This document shows, in pieces, positions 1 through 4,852 of a DNA stretch of 6,554 bases (positions are counted from its first letter, which is position 1; every line of letters starts with the position of its first letter). A model generated the notes under the pieces. The model was given only the letters and a program-made list of their open reading frames with translations. It searched no databases and was not told where the DNA came from. The translations under genes and the position numbers were made by a program. The DNA is taken from positions 1-6,554 of the forward strand of contig JAFWEA010000384.1 in assembly GCA_017543005.1 (NCBI GenBank). The letters run 5' to 3'. Origin of the DNA: Solobacterium sp. Lineage in GTDB: Bacteria > Bacillota_I > Bacilli_A > Erysipelotrichales > Erysipelotrichaceae.

Positions 1-29
1 AGATCCCTGCAGAAACGGAGTGAATCAAT

Positions 30-1028
30 ATGACAAACGAAAAATGGAAAATCGCTTTTTACGGTGAAGAAGATTTTGCCGAACGGATGAAAGGCAGCGT
101 CACTCCCTGGCTTTATCAGAATGTGGTCTCCGGCACCACGCTCAGCCTGGATGGGGCCCGCCTGCAGTACTACTATGCCCTGAATCCGGAGCGCGGCAAG
201 ACCATCACCTTTGTGCATGGCTTCTGCGAGTTCTACGGCAAGTACCACGAGATGATGCACCTGTTCTATCAGGCAGGCTATTCCGTGTTTTTCGTCGAAC
301 TGCGCGGCCACGGTCTGTCAAAGCGCCTGGTCAGTGACCCGGACCTGGTGCATGTCAATTCCTTCAATGAATATCTGGATGACCTGTTTGCCTTCCAGTA
401 TCAGATCGTGCAGCCCCTGACCCGCGGGGATGTCCATATCCTCTTCGGTCATTCCATGGGCGGCTGTATTTCCACCCTGTTCCTGGAACGCTATCCGAAG
501 TTCTTTGACAAGGCCATCCTTTCTTCACCGATGCTGGAACTGGACTTCCGCACCAGCGACTGGAAACTGCAGGCCCTGGCCATGGTCAGCACCGCCCCGA
601 ATCTCAACAGCAGGCCCTCCCCCGGCTTCCGCCCGTTCAACCCGAAGCCGGACTTTGAACACAGCAGCGCCGCCTCCGAGCCACGGTACATGTACCAGTT
701 CAATCAGCGCCTGGCCAGTGAAAAGTACCATATGTCCGGCAGTTCCTTCGGCTGGACCAGGGCGGCCTATGCGGCCATGCAGGAAGCGGTGGACTATGCC
801 GGCGATATCCGCATTCCGCTGCTGATCCTGCAGGCCGAAAGCGATCATCTGGTGCTGCCCGGCGGCCAGCAGCTCGTGGCCGAGCGGGCAAAGAACGCGG
901 CCATCATGAAGATCCCGGGTTCCAAGCACGAAATCTTCAATGCCCAGACCGAAGCCAGGGAGCTTTACTGGCAGGTGATCTTCACCTTCCTGGAAACCCC
1001 GGTCAGTGCCCTGCCCGATCCTGAATAA
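30..1028 (+). CDS. alpha/beta hydrolase, lysophospholipase / monoacylglycerol lipase type (PldB-like)
   Basis: This is a 332-residue serine hydrolase of the alpha/beta fold. The nucleophile elbow GHSMGG lies at residues 140-145 (Ser142). An HGF oxyanion-hole motif sits at 63-65, and ELRGHGLS at 90-97 is typical of lysophospholipase and monoglyceride lipase relatives. The likely acid is Asp272 (AESDHLV) and the likely base His300 (GSKHEIF), so the triad is complete and correctly spaced. The segment around residues 170-250 would form the lid that decides substrate choice. There is no signal peptide or membrane span, so it is probably cytoplasmic. The length fits PldB-like proteins. GGAG at 17-20 lies 9 bases before the ATG. 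The gene converges on rplA and shares a terminator with it. The family hydrolyses lipid or carboxyl esters; the real substrate cannot be read from sequence. Fold and triad are near certain, the specific activity is not. Confidence 0.9.
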   Translation: MTNEKWKIAFYGEEDFAERMKGSVTPWLYQNVVSGTTLSLDGARLQYYYALNPERGKTITFVHGFCEFYGKYHEMMHLFYQAGYSVFFVELRGHGLSKRLVSDPDLVHVNSFNEYLDDLFAFQYQIVQPLTRGDVHILFGHSMGGCISTLFLERYPKFFDKAILSSPMLELDFRTSDWKLQALAMVSTAPNLNSRPSPGFRPFNPKPDFEHSSAASEPRYMYQFNQRLASEKYHMSGSSFGWTRAAYAAMQEAVDYAGDIRIPLLILQAESDHLVLPGGQQLVAERAKNAAIMKIPGSKHEIFNAQTEARELYWQVIFTFLETPVSALPDPE

Positions 1029-1032
1029 CAAA

Positions 1033-1059
1033 AAAACTGAATCGCTGGGATTCAGTTTT
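1033..1059. terminator. bidirectional intrinsic terminator between the hydrolase gene and rplA
   Basis: A perfect 11-bp stem (1033-1043 with 1049-1059) has a 5-base loop, GCTGG. It starts 4 bases after the hydrolase stop codon and ends 8 bases before the complement of the rplA stop. Read on the minus strand, the right arm runs into an unbroken run of seven T, a strong terminator for rplK-rplA. Read on the plus strand the tail is TTTTCTTTCT, which is weaker but usable. Confidence 0.9.
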
Positions 1060-1067
1060 CTTTCTGC

Positions 1068-1748
1068 TTACTGCTCAACAGCAACCTTGATGCCCGGGCC
1101 CATGGTTGTGGCAACTGTCATGCCCTTGATGTATGTGCCCTTGACTGTGGAAGGCTTGACTCTGACCAGCTGATCGTACAGAGCCTTGAAGTTCTCTGCC
1201 AGTGCTTCATCAGTGAAGGAGCACTTGCCGATCAGGACATTGACGTTGCCGTCTCTGTCAACACGGTATTCGATCTTACCCTTCTTGATTTCCTCGACGG
1301 CCTGTGTAACGTTCATTGTAACGGTACCGGTCTTCGGGTTCGGCATCAGGCCTCTCGGGCCCAGGAGACGGCCCAGCTTACCCAGCTGACCCATCATATC
1401 CGGTGTGGCAACGATAATATCGAAGTCGAGCCAGCCGCCCTGGATCTTTTCGATCATGTCAGCGCCGCCGACAAAGTCAGCACCGGCATTGCGGGCTTCC
1501 TCTTCCTTCGCACCCTGGGTAATAACCAGAACTCTTCTGGTCTTACCGGTGCCATTCGGCAGAACCATGGCACCACGGATGTTCTGATCCGCCTGACGCG
1601 GGTCAACATTCAGGAAGAAGCATGCTTCGACGGAAGCGTCGAACTTGGCAACATTGGTCTTCTTGGCCAGTGCCACTGCTTCGGTATACGGATACAGCTG
1701 TTCATGATTGATCAGCTTTGCTGCTTCAGCGTATTTCTTTCCAGCCAT
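1068..1748 (-). CDS. rplA: 50S ribosomal protein L1
   Basis: L1 binds 23S rRNA at the mobile L1 stalk next to the E site and helps release deacylated tRNA. In many bacteria it also represses its own operon by binding the mRNA leader. The product is 226 residues, the usual size. The L1 signature (GKLGRLLGPRGLMPNPKTGT) occupies about residues 123-142, and the C-terminal VKPSTVKGTYIKGM element is intact. An in-frame ATG lies five codons upstream (1763), but that stretch is itself the Shine-Dalgarno GGGAGGG at 1755-1761. The start at 1748, giving MAGKKYAE, is therefore preferred, with 6-base spacing. The rplK stop lies 2 bases upstream, so translation is probably coupled. It is the last gene of its operon: rplJ and rplL do not follow, and a terminator and a convergent hydrolase gene come next. 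AGA is used for arginine here, unlike the neighbouring genes. Confidence 0.98.
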   Translation of the reverse strand: MAGKKYAEAAKLINHEQLYPYTEAVALAKKTNVAKFDASVEACFFLNVDPRQADQNIRGAMVLPNGTGKTRRVLVITQGAKEEEARNAGADFVGGADMIEKIQGGWLDFDIIVATPDMMGQLGKLGRLLGPRGLMPNPKTGTVTMNVTQAVEEIKKGKIEYRVDRDGNVNVLIGKCSFTDEALAENFKALYDQLVRVKPSTVKGTYIKGMTVATTMGPGIKVAVEQ

Positions 1749-1750
1749 GA

Positions 1751-2173
1751 TCAGCCCTCCCATCCTTCAATGGTAATACCCATGTTGCGGGCAGTACCGG
1801 CAACGATACGCATCGCTGCTTCAACATCATTCGCGTTCAGGTCAGGCATCTTGTATTCGGCGATTTCCCGCAGCTGAGCTTCGGTGATCTTGCCGGCCTT
1901 GACGGTCTTCGGTGTACCGGATGCCTTGTCGATGCCGGCAGCCTTCTTCAGCAGAACAGCAGCCGGTGTTGTCTTGATGACGAAGTCGAAGGACTTGTCT
2001 TCGTACGCTGTGATGATAACCGGAACGATATCACCTTTGCGGTCTCTTGTCTTGTCGTTGAATTCATTGCAGAACTGCGGCATGTTGATGCCGGCAGAAG
2101 CCAGTGCCGGTCCCGGTTTTGCGCCGCCGGCCGGGAACTGAAGCTTGCAGATTTTCGCAACTCTCTTTGCCAT
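1751..2173 (-). CDS. rplK: 50S ribosomal protein L11
   Basis: L11 forms the GTPase-associated centre at the base of the L7/L12 stalk on 23S rRNA. It takes part in factor-dependent GTP hydrolysis and is needed for RelA-type activation in the stringent response. The product is 140 residues, the normal length. The N-terminal domain contains the KLQFPAGGAKPGPALASAG segment (about residues 10-28), including the proline-rich helix region. The C-terminal RNA-binding domain includes KTVKAGKITEAQLREIAEYKMPDLNA (about 89-114) and the AGTARNMGI tail. A strong AAGGAGG (2182-2188) precedes the ATG. The gene leads the rplK-rplA operon and has its own sigma-A type promoter and a structured leader, because a transporter gene separates it from nusG. 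The C-terminal Trp-Glu-Gly is encoded by the rplA ribosome-binding site. Confidence 0.98.
   Translation of the reverse strand: MAKRVAKICKLQFPAGGAKPGPALASAGINMPQFCNEFNDKTRDRKGDIVPVIITAYEDKSFDFVIKTTPAAVLLKKAAGIDKASGTPKTVKAGKITEAQLREIAEYKMPDLNANDVEAAMRIVAGTARNMGITIEGWEG
1755..1761 (-). promoter_or_regulatory. rplA ribosome-binding site inside the end of rplK
   Basis: GGGAGGG on the minus strand lies 6 bases before the ATG at 1748. It also encodes the last residues of L11 (Trp-Glu-Gly), which are an unusual short extension of that protein. It decides the rplA start, because the upstream in-frame ATG would overlap this site and have no ribosome-binding site of its own. Confidence 0.85.
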
Positions 2174-2205
2174 GTGGTTTTCCTCCTTATATCAGTTTCC
2201 ACATG
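2171..2205 (-). promoter_or_regulatory. possible start-codon-sequestering hairpin of rplK mRNA
   Basis: CATGTGG (2205-2199, minus sense) is perfectly complementary to CCACATG (2177-2171), whose last three bases are the rplK start codon. The 21-base loop contains the AAGGAGG ribosome-binding site. Its 5' arm shares four bases with the lower stem of the preceding candidate L1 site. The pairing is visible in the sequence; a regulatory role is inferred, and a 7-bp stem with so large a loop is only moderately stable. Confidence 0.5.
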
Positions 2206-2244
2206 CAGTGGTACAGCGGATGGTTGCACATCCTCCCACGCATG
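2202..2244 (-). promoter_or_regulatory. candidate L1-binding autoregulatory leader of rplK-rplA
   Basis: Read on the minus strand, CAUGC-GUGG (2244-2236) pairs with CCAC-U-GCAUG (2211-2202), giving nine pairs and one bulged U. Above it lies an asymmetric internal loop, GA (2235-2234) opposite GCUGUA (2217-2212). An apical stem GGAUG/CAUCC (2233-2229 with 2222-2218) closes a 6-base loop. The string GUGGGAGG (2239-2232), as I recall it, also occurs in the L1-binding region of bacterial 23S rRNA. L1 is known to repress rplK-rplA by binding an rRNA-like site in the leader, with two helices around an asymmetric loop. Position, structure and motif all fit; binding itself is inferred. Confidence 0.75.
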
Positions 2245-2248
2245 ATGC

Positions 2249-2267
2249 GCACACAAAAAATGTGTGC
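2249..2267 (-). promoter_or_regulatory. hairpin at the predicted 5' end of the rplK transcript
   Basis: GCACACA (2267-2261, minus sense) pairs perfectly with TGTGTGC (2255-2249) around a loop of five T. The predicted transcription start falls at about 2267-2268, so the mRNA would begin with this stem. Such a 5'-terminal stem could protect a highly expressed message from 5'-end-dependent decay. It is not a good terminator in either direction, as no clean T-tract follows. Confidence 0.5.
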
Positions 2268-2273
2268 TTTATT

Positions 2274-2302
2274 AATATACCCGTACTCAGCCGCCCCGTC
2301 AA
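2274..2302 (-). promoter_or_regulatory. rplK-rplA promoter, sigma-A type
   Basis: On the minus strand, TTGACG (2302-2297) is separated by exactly 17 bases from TATATT (2279-2274). Each hexamer matches the consensus at five of six bases. Transcription would start near 2267, leaving a leader of about 94 bases before the rplK start codon. A strong private promoter is expected because the usual upstream nusG operon is cut off here. Confidence 0.8.
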
Positions 2303-2318
2303 CGGTCTTTTCCTGTAT

Positions 2319-2330
2319 TTTCCCGGGAAA
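2319..2330. promoter_or_regulatory. 12-bp palindrome, candidate operator
   Basis: TTTCCCGGGAAA is a perfect inverted repeat. It lies between the candidate -10 of the MATE gene and its weak -35 region, and about 17 bp upstream of the rplK -35. That is a usual place for a local repressor to act. No regulator gene is visible nearby, and the motif is not assigned to a known family. Confidence 0.35.
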
Positions 2331-2334
2331 TCAG

Positions 2335-2343
2335 TGGTATCAT
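2335..2343 (+). promoter_or_regulatory. candidate extended -10 promoter of the MATE transporter gene
   Basis: TGGTATCAT contains an extended -10 element (TG, one base, then TATCAT, five of six matches). The -35 region about 17-18 bp upstream is poor (near 2314-2320), as is common with extended -10 promoters. Transcription would begin near 2350, about 20 bases before the start codon and just ahead of the ribosome-binding site. Confidence 0.4.
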
Positions 2344-2356
2344 TGCCGTATCGGGC

Positions 2357-2364
2357 AGGAGGAG
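2357..2364 (+). promoter_or_regulatory. ribosome-binding site fixing the MATE start
   Basis: AGGAGGAG lies 6-8 bases before the ATG at 2371. The reading frame is open far upstream, to an ATG at 2104 inside antisense rplK. That extension has no ribosome-binding site and would cross the rplK leader and promoter, so the start at 2371 is the convincing one. Confidence 0.85.
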
Positions 2365-2370
2365 ACGAAG

Positions 2371-3744
2371 ATGCGCGTTCAGCTGATCCGGGACAGGAAT
2401 TTTTACCGCCGGGTAATGATGTATATGCTGCCGGTGGCCCTGCAGCAGGCAATCAATATGGGTGTCAATATGCTTGACACCATGATGCTCGGTTCCTTCG
2501 GCGAAATCCAGCTGTCGGCTTCGAGTCTGGCCAACCAGTTCTATAATTTCTTCACGATTTTCTGCATGGGCATCATCGGCGGGGCCAGTGTGCTGGCCTC
2601 CCAGTACTGGGGTGCCGGTGACAAGGACAAGGTCCGCCAGACCTTCTCCATGGCCATGCGGCTGACCCTGGTCATCTCACTGATTTTCGCGGCACTGACC
2701 TGGCTGTTTCCGGCCCGGATCATGAGCATCTATACATCCGAAGCAGCGGTCATCGAACAGGGCGTGCGGTATCTGCGCATCACCGTATTCATCTTCACGA
2801 TTCACGGTCTCAGCCTGGTCATGGCCAACCTGATGCGCACGGTCGGGCATCCGCGGCTGGGTCTGGTTGTTTCAATTATCTCCTTTCTCGTCAACATTGT
2901 CGGCAACTACGCCTTCATCTTCGGTAAATTCGGCATGCCGCGCATGGAAATTGCCGGTGCTGCCCTGGGCACGCTGATTGCCCGGGCTGCCGAGTTCCTG
3001 ACCACCTTCATCTTTGCCCTGTCTGTTGAAAAGAACCTCGCGCTGCGCTTCAAGCACCTGCTGAGATCCCCGAGCAGCGAATTCTACCGGAATTACTTCC
3101 GCATCGGCGCCCCGGTGCTGGTCAGTGATTCCCTGCTGGGCCTGGGCGGCAATATTGTGAGTATTGTCCTTGGCCATATGGGCGCGGCTGTCGTAGCCGC
3201 CAATGCCATCTGCCAGGTCATTGACCGGCTCATGACCGTCGTCATCTCCGGCATCTCCAACGCCTCCGGCATCATCGTCGGCCATACGATCGGCGAAGGC
3301 CATGCGGAGGAAGCCCTGCGGCAGGGTGAAACCTTCTACCTGCTGAGCGTGATCTTCGGGGTCGTCGCATCGGTGTTCCTGCTGCTGCTCGGACCGCTGA
3401 CCATCCGCATGTACAACCTCACCCCGGAAACCATTGATATCACCCACCAGCTGATGCGGGCCTATGCCGTCATCATCTTCTTCCAGGCCATCCAGTCGGT
3501 CATGACCAAGGGTGTGCTGCGGGGCGGCGGTGACACGAAGTTCCTGATGATGGCCGATATCCTCTTCATGTGGATCGTCTCTATCCCATTGGGCGCATTC
3601 GTCGGCCTGGTGCTGCAGGGTCCGCCCTGGGCTGCCATCCTCTGCCTGCGGATCGATTTCGCCATCAAGTCCTTCTGGTGCATCCACCGGCTGCTCAGCG
3701 GCAAGTGGATCCACATCGTGGAAGGCGCCCGCAAAACAAATTAA
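2371..3744 (+). CDS. MATE family multidrug/toxin efflux transporter (MatE domain)
   Basis: This is a 457-residue integral membrane protein, the usual MATE length, with about 12 hydrophobic spans in two homologous halves. Family features include the early LPVALQQAINMGVNMLDTMMLGSFGE region (about 20-45) and SQYWGAGDKDKVRQ after span 2 (about 78-90). The loop and span pattern GNYAFIFGKFGMPRMEIAGAALGT (178-201) and, in the second half, QSVMTKGVLRGGGDTK (375-390) also fit. MATE proteins export cationic drugs, dyes or metabolites in exchange for sodium ions or protons across the cytoplasmic membrane; neither the substrate nor the ion can be told here. The start is set by AGGAGG at 2357-2362. The gene stands alone, divergent from rplK and convergent with nusG, and so interrupts the common nusG-rplK linkage. 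Its codon use resembles the other plus-strand genes, so recent foreign origin is not evident. Confidence 0.93.
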   Translation: MRVQLIRDRNFYRRVMMYMLPVALQQAINMGVNMLDTMMLGSFGEIQLSASSLANQFYNFFTIFCMGIIGGASVLASQYWGAGDKDKVRQTFSMAMRLTLVISLIFAALTWLFPARIMSIYTSEAAVIEQGVRYLRITVFIFTIHGLSLVMANLMRTVGHPRLGLVVSIISFLVNIVGNYAFIFGKFGMPRMEIAGAALGTLIARAAEFLTTFIFALSVEKNLALRFKHLLRSPSSEFYRNYFRIGAPVLVSDSLLGLGGNIVSIVLGHMGAAVVAANAICQVIDRLMTVVISGISNASGIIVGHTIGEGHAEEALRQGETFYLLSVIFGVVASVFLLLLGPLTIRMYNLTPETIDITHQLMRAYAVIIFFQAIQSVMTKGVLRGGGDTKFLMMADILFMWIVSIPLGAFVGLVLQGPPWAAILCLRIDFAIKSFWCIHRLLSGKWIHIVEGARKTN

Positions 3745-3751
3745 GCACACA

Positions 3752-3774
3752 AAAAGCGGACAGGGTCCGCTTTT
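3752..3774. terminator. bidirectional intrinsic terminator between the MATE gene and nusG
   Basis: A perfect 10-bp stem (3752-3761 with 3765-3774) with a 3-base loop, AGG, begins 8 bases after the MATE stop codon. On the plus strand it runs into TTTTGTTTTTT. On the minus strand it runs into TTTTTGTG, downstream of the nusG stop at 3792. It serves both convergent transcripts. Confidence 0.9.
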
Positions 3775-3791
3775 GTTTTTTCCGGTACTGC

Positions 3792-4370
3792 TCAGTCAGT
3801 GACTTTCTGCAGATCGTTGTAGCTGATGTCCGTCGGGGTTTCACGGCCGAACAGCATGGTCATGACATTGGCCACCTGGGTCTGGTCGTTCATGACATTG
3901 ACCCGGCCTTCCATGCCGCTGAACGGTCCGGTGAGGATCCGTACAGTATCGCCGACCGTGAAGTCGACAACAACCTTCTGATCGGACTGGCCCATCCGGC
4001 GCAGGATGGATTCCATTTCATCCGGAGAAACCGGGAACGGCTTGGCACCGCCGCCTGACGAACCGATAAATCCGGTGACACCCGGGGTATTACGGACAAC
4101 GTACCAGGCTTCGTCGGTCATGCGCATTTCAACAAACACATAACCCGGGAACATGTTCCGCATCTTCTCGATCTTCTTGCCGTTCTTGATTTCGATTTCC
4201 GGCTCTTCCGCCACCAGGATCCGGAACAGGTAATCCTGAATGCCCATGCTTTCGACTCGGCGTTCCAGGTTTTCCTTGACCCGGTTCTCATGGCCGGAAT
4301 ATGTATTGACTACATACCAGCGTTTTTCGTTCTCTTCATCGAGAACCACATTTGTCTTTGTTTCGCTCAT
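3792..4370 (-). CDS. nusG: transcription termination/antitermination factor NusG
   Basis: NusG is a universal elongation factor that binds RNA polymerase through its N-terminal domain and Rho or ribosomal protein S10 through its KOW domain. The product is 192 residues. The NGN domain runs from RWYVVNTYSGHENRVKENLERR (about 17-38) through MFPGYVFVEM (73-82) and WYVVRNTPGVTGFIG (89-103). The KOW domain begins at VGDTVRILTGPFSGMEGRV (139-157), and the conserved LFGRETP lies at 173-179. GGAG sits about 8 bases before the ATG, inside the end of secE, with only 2 bases between the secE stop and the nusG start. It is the last gene of rpmG-secE-nusG. Normally rplK follows on the same strand; here a terminator and an opposing transporter gene come next. 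Confidence 0.98.
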   Translation of the reverse strand: MSETKTNVVLDEENEKRWYVVNTYSGHENRVKENLERRVESMGIQDYLFRILVAEEPEIEIKNGKKIEKMRNMFPGYVFVEMRMTDEAWYVVRNTPGVTGFIGSSGGGAKPFPVSPDEMESILRRMGQSDQKVVVDFTVGDTVRILTGPFSGMEGRVNVMNDQTQVANVMTMLFGRETPTDISYNDLQKVTD

Positions 4371-4372
4371 AC

Positions 4373-4558
4373 TTATGCTCCAATGCCGATCATGCGCAGC
4401 AGGAATGTGACGAGAAAGTCACAGCCGATGAAAAACAGGGCGAAAAACGCCGTAAAGAGAATAACTTCAGCAGATGAAAGGCGGATATCCTTTCCCTTCG
4501 GCCAGCGAACCCGCTTGGCTTCCTTCTGAATGCCGCTCCAACTGAATGTACGATCCAT
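4373..4558 (-). CDS. secE: preprotein translocase subunit SecE
   Basis: SecE is the essential clamp subunit of the SecYEG protein-conducting channel in the cytoplasmic membrane. The product is 61 residues, matching the short single-span Gram-positive form. The amphipathic N-terminal helix with the KEAKRVRWPKGKD motif (about 12-24) is followed by one membrane span at roughly 32-55. AGGAGG (4566-4571) is 7 bases before the ATG and overlaps the stop codon of rpmG, which suggests coupling. The position between rpmG and nusG is classical and supports the call despite the small size. Confidence 0.96.
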   Translation of the reverse strand: MDRTFSWSGIQKEAKRVRWPKGKDIRLSSAEVILFTAFFALFFIGCDFLVTFLLRMIGIGA

Positions 4559-4569
4559 ATTGAGACCTC

Positions 4570-4722
4570 CTATTTCGTTTCCTTATGAAGGGTCTTCCGT
4601 CCGCATTTCGGGCAGAACTTCATAAGTTCAAGACGCTTCGCACTGTTTTTTCGATGTGACGTCACATAGTTCCTGGACAGGCACTCACTGCAGACCAGAG
4701 TCACTTTGTTATCCTTTGCCAT
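4570..4722 (-). CDS. rpmG: 50S ribosomal protein L33, zinc-ribbon (four-cysteine) form
   Basis: This 50-residue gene is read directly from the minus strand and begins MAKDNKVTLVCSEC. L33 is a small large-subunit protein near the E site. Two CxxC pairs (CSEC at 11-14 and CPKC at 37-40) form the zinc ribbon of the zinc-binding paralogue, which many Firmicutes replace with a cysteine-free copy under zinc shortage. The RNA-binding middle, NYVTSHRKNSAKRLELMKFCPKC, and the basic tail GRKTLHKETK are typical. GAGGAG (4733-4738) lies 10 bases before the ATG. The stop codon overlaps the secE ribosome-binding site. It is the first gene of the rpmG-secE-nusG operon, a standard arrangement. Confidence 0.96.
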   Translation of the reverse strand: MAKDNKVTLVCSECLSRNYVTSHRKNSAKRLELMKFCPKCGRKTLHKETK

Positions 4723-4740
4723 AATGAAAAAACTCCTCAA

Positions 4741-4760
4741 GTGCTCTCCTAGGATAGCAC
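4741..4760. promoter_or_regulatory. 20-bp near-palindrome over the rpmG -10 and start point
   Basis: The arms GTGCT (4741-4745) and AGCAC (4756-4760) flank a perfect TCCTAGGA core (4747-4754). Only the pair 4746/4755 is mismatched, so nine of ten half-site bases agree. The dyad covers the whole -10 hexamer and its TGC extension. A protein bound there would block initiation. The symmetry is seen directly; the operator role is inferred. Confidence 0.4.
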
Positions 4761-4780
4761 AAGTCTGATCACAGCGTCAA
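4751..4780 (-). promoter_or_regulatory. rpmG-secE-nusG promoter, sigma-A type with extended -10
   Basis: On the minus strand, TTGACG (4780-4775) is followed after 18 bases by TATCCT (4756-4751), preceded by TGC as an extended -10. The start point would be near 4744, giving a short leader of about 20 bases that carries GAGGAG. The -35 hexamer is identical to that of the rplK promoter. Confidence 0.75.
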
Positions 4781-4786
4781 TCTTTA

Positions 4787-4798
4787 GCCGATATCGGC
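4787..4798. promoter_or_regulatory. 12-bp palindrome upstream of the nucleoside hydrolase promoter
   Basis: GCCGATATCGGC is a perfect inverted repeat. It is centred about 17 bp before the candidate -10 at 4810, where a -35 would lie, and 6 bp from the rpmG -35. It is a candidate operator or activator site for the nucleoside hydrolase pair. No regulator gene is visible in the window. Confidence 0.35.
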
Positions 4799-4806
4799 AC
4801 TTTCTT

Positions 4807-4815
4807 TGCTAGAAT
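4807..4815 (+). promoter_or_regulatory. candidate extended -10 promoter of the nucleoside hydrolase operon
   Basis: TGCTAGAAT combines the TG extension with TAGAAT, five of six matches to the consensus -10. No good -35 lies 16-18 bp upstream; that place is taken by the palindrome GCCGATATCGGC. Transcription would begin near 4822, about 30 bases before the start codon. Confidence 0.5.
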
Positions 4816-4838
4816 GAAATCAGAATCTGTACTGTTGC

Positions 4839-4846
4839 AGGAGGAA
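4839..4846 (+). promoter_or_regulatory. ribosome-binding site fixing the first nucleoside hydrolase start
   Basis: AGGAGGAA lies 6-8 bases before the ATG at 4853. An in-frame ATG at 4813-4814 overlaps the candidate -10 element and has no ribosome-binding site, so it is not the start. Confidence 0.85.
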
Positions 4847-4852
4847 TATCAT

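Noticed and set aside
525..1031. Minus-strand open frames opposite the hydrolase gene, and the plus-strand frame at 430-825
   Set aside because: All overlap a gene with a complete catalytic triad, are rich in Arg, Pro and Ser from shifted GC-rich codons, and lack start signals.
2249..2267. The GCACACA/TGTGTGC hairpin as a plus-strand terminator
   Set aside because: No plus-strand gene ends upstream of it, and the bases that follow (TTTATTAATA) form only a poor T-tract. It fits better as the 5' end of the rplK mRNA.
2104..2370. N-terminal extension of the MATE protein from the ATG at 2104
   Set aside because: It would run through antisense rplK, the rplK leader and promoter, has no ribosome-binding site, and the extra residues look nothing like the family. 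AGGAGG at 2357 fixes the start at 2371.
2872..3750. A 292-codon open frame on the minus strand opposite the MATE gene
   Set aside because: It is rich in Asp, His and Gln, as expected from reading membrane-protein codons backwards. The MATE reading on the other strand is clear and complete.
4814..4852. Start of the first nucleoside hydrolase at 4814
   Set aside because: The ATG overlaps the candidate -10 element and lacks a ribosome-binding site. The start at 4853 has an ideal one and yields the usual family N-terminus.
4741..4852. A riboswitch or T-box ahead of the nucleoside hydrolases
   Set aside because: The predicted untranslated leader is only about 30 bases, too short for any such element, and has no hairpin with a T-tract.
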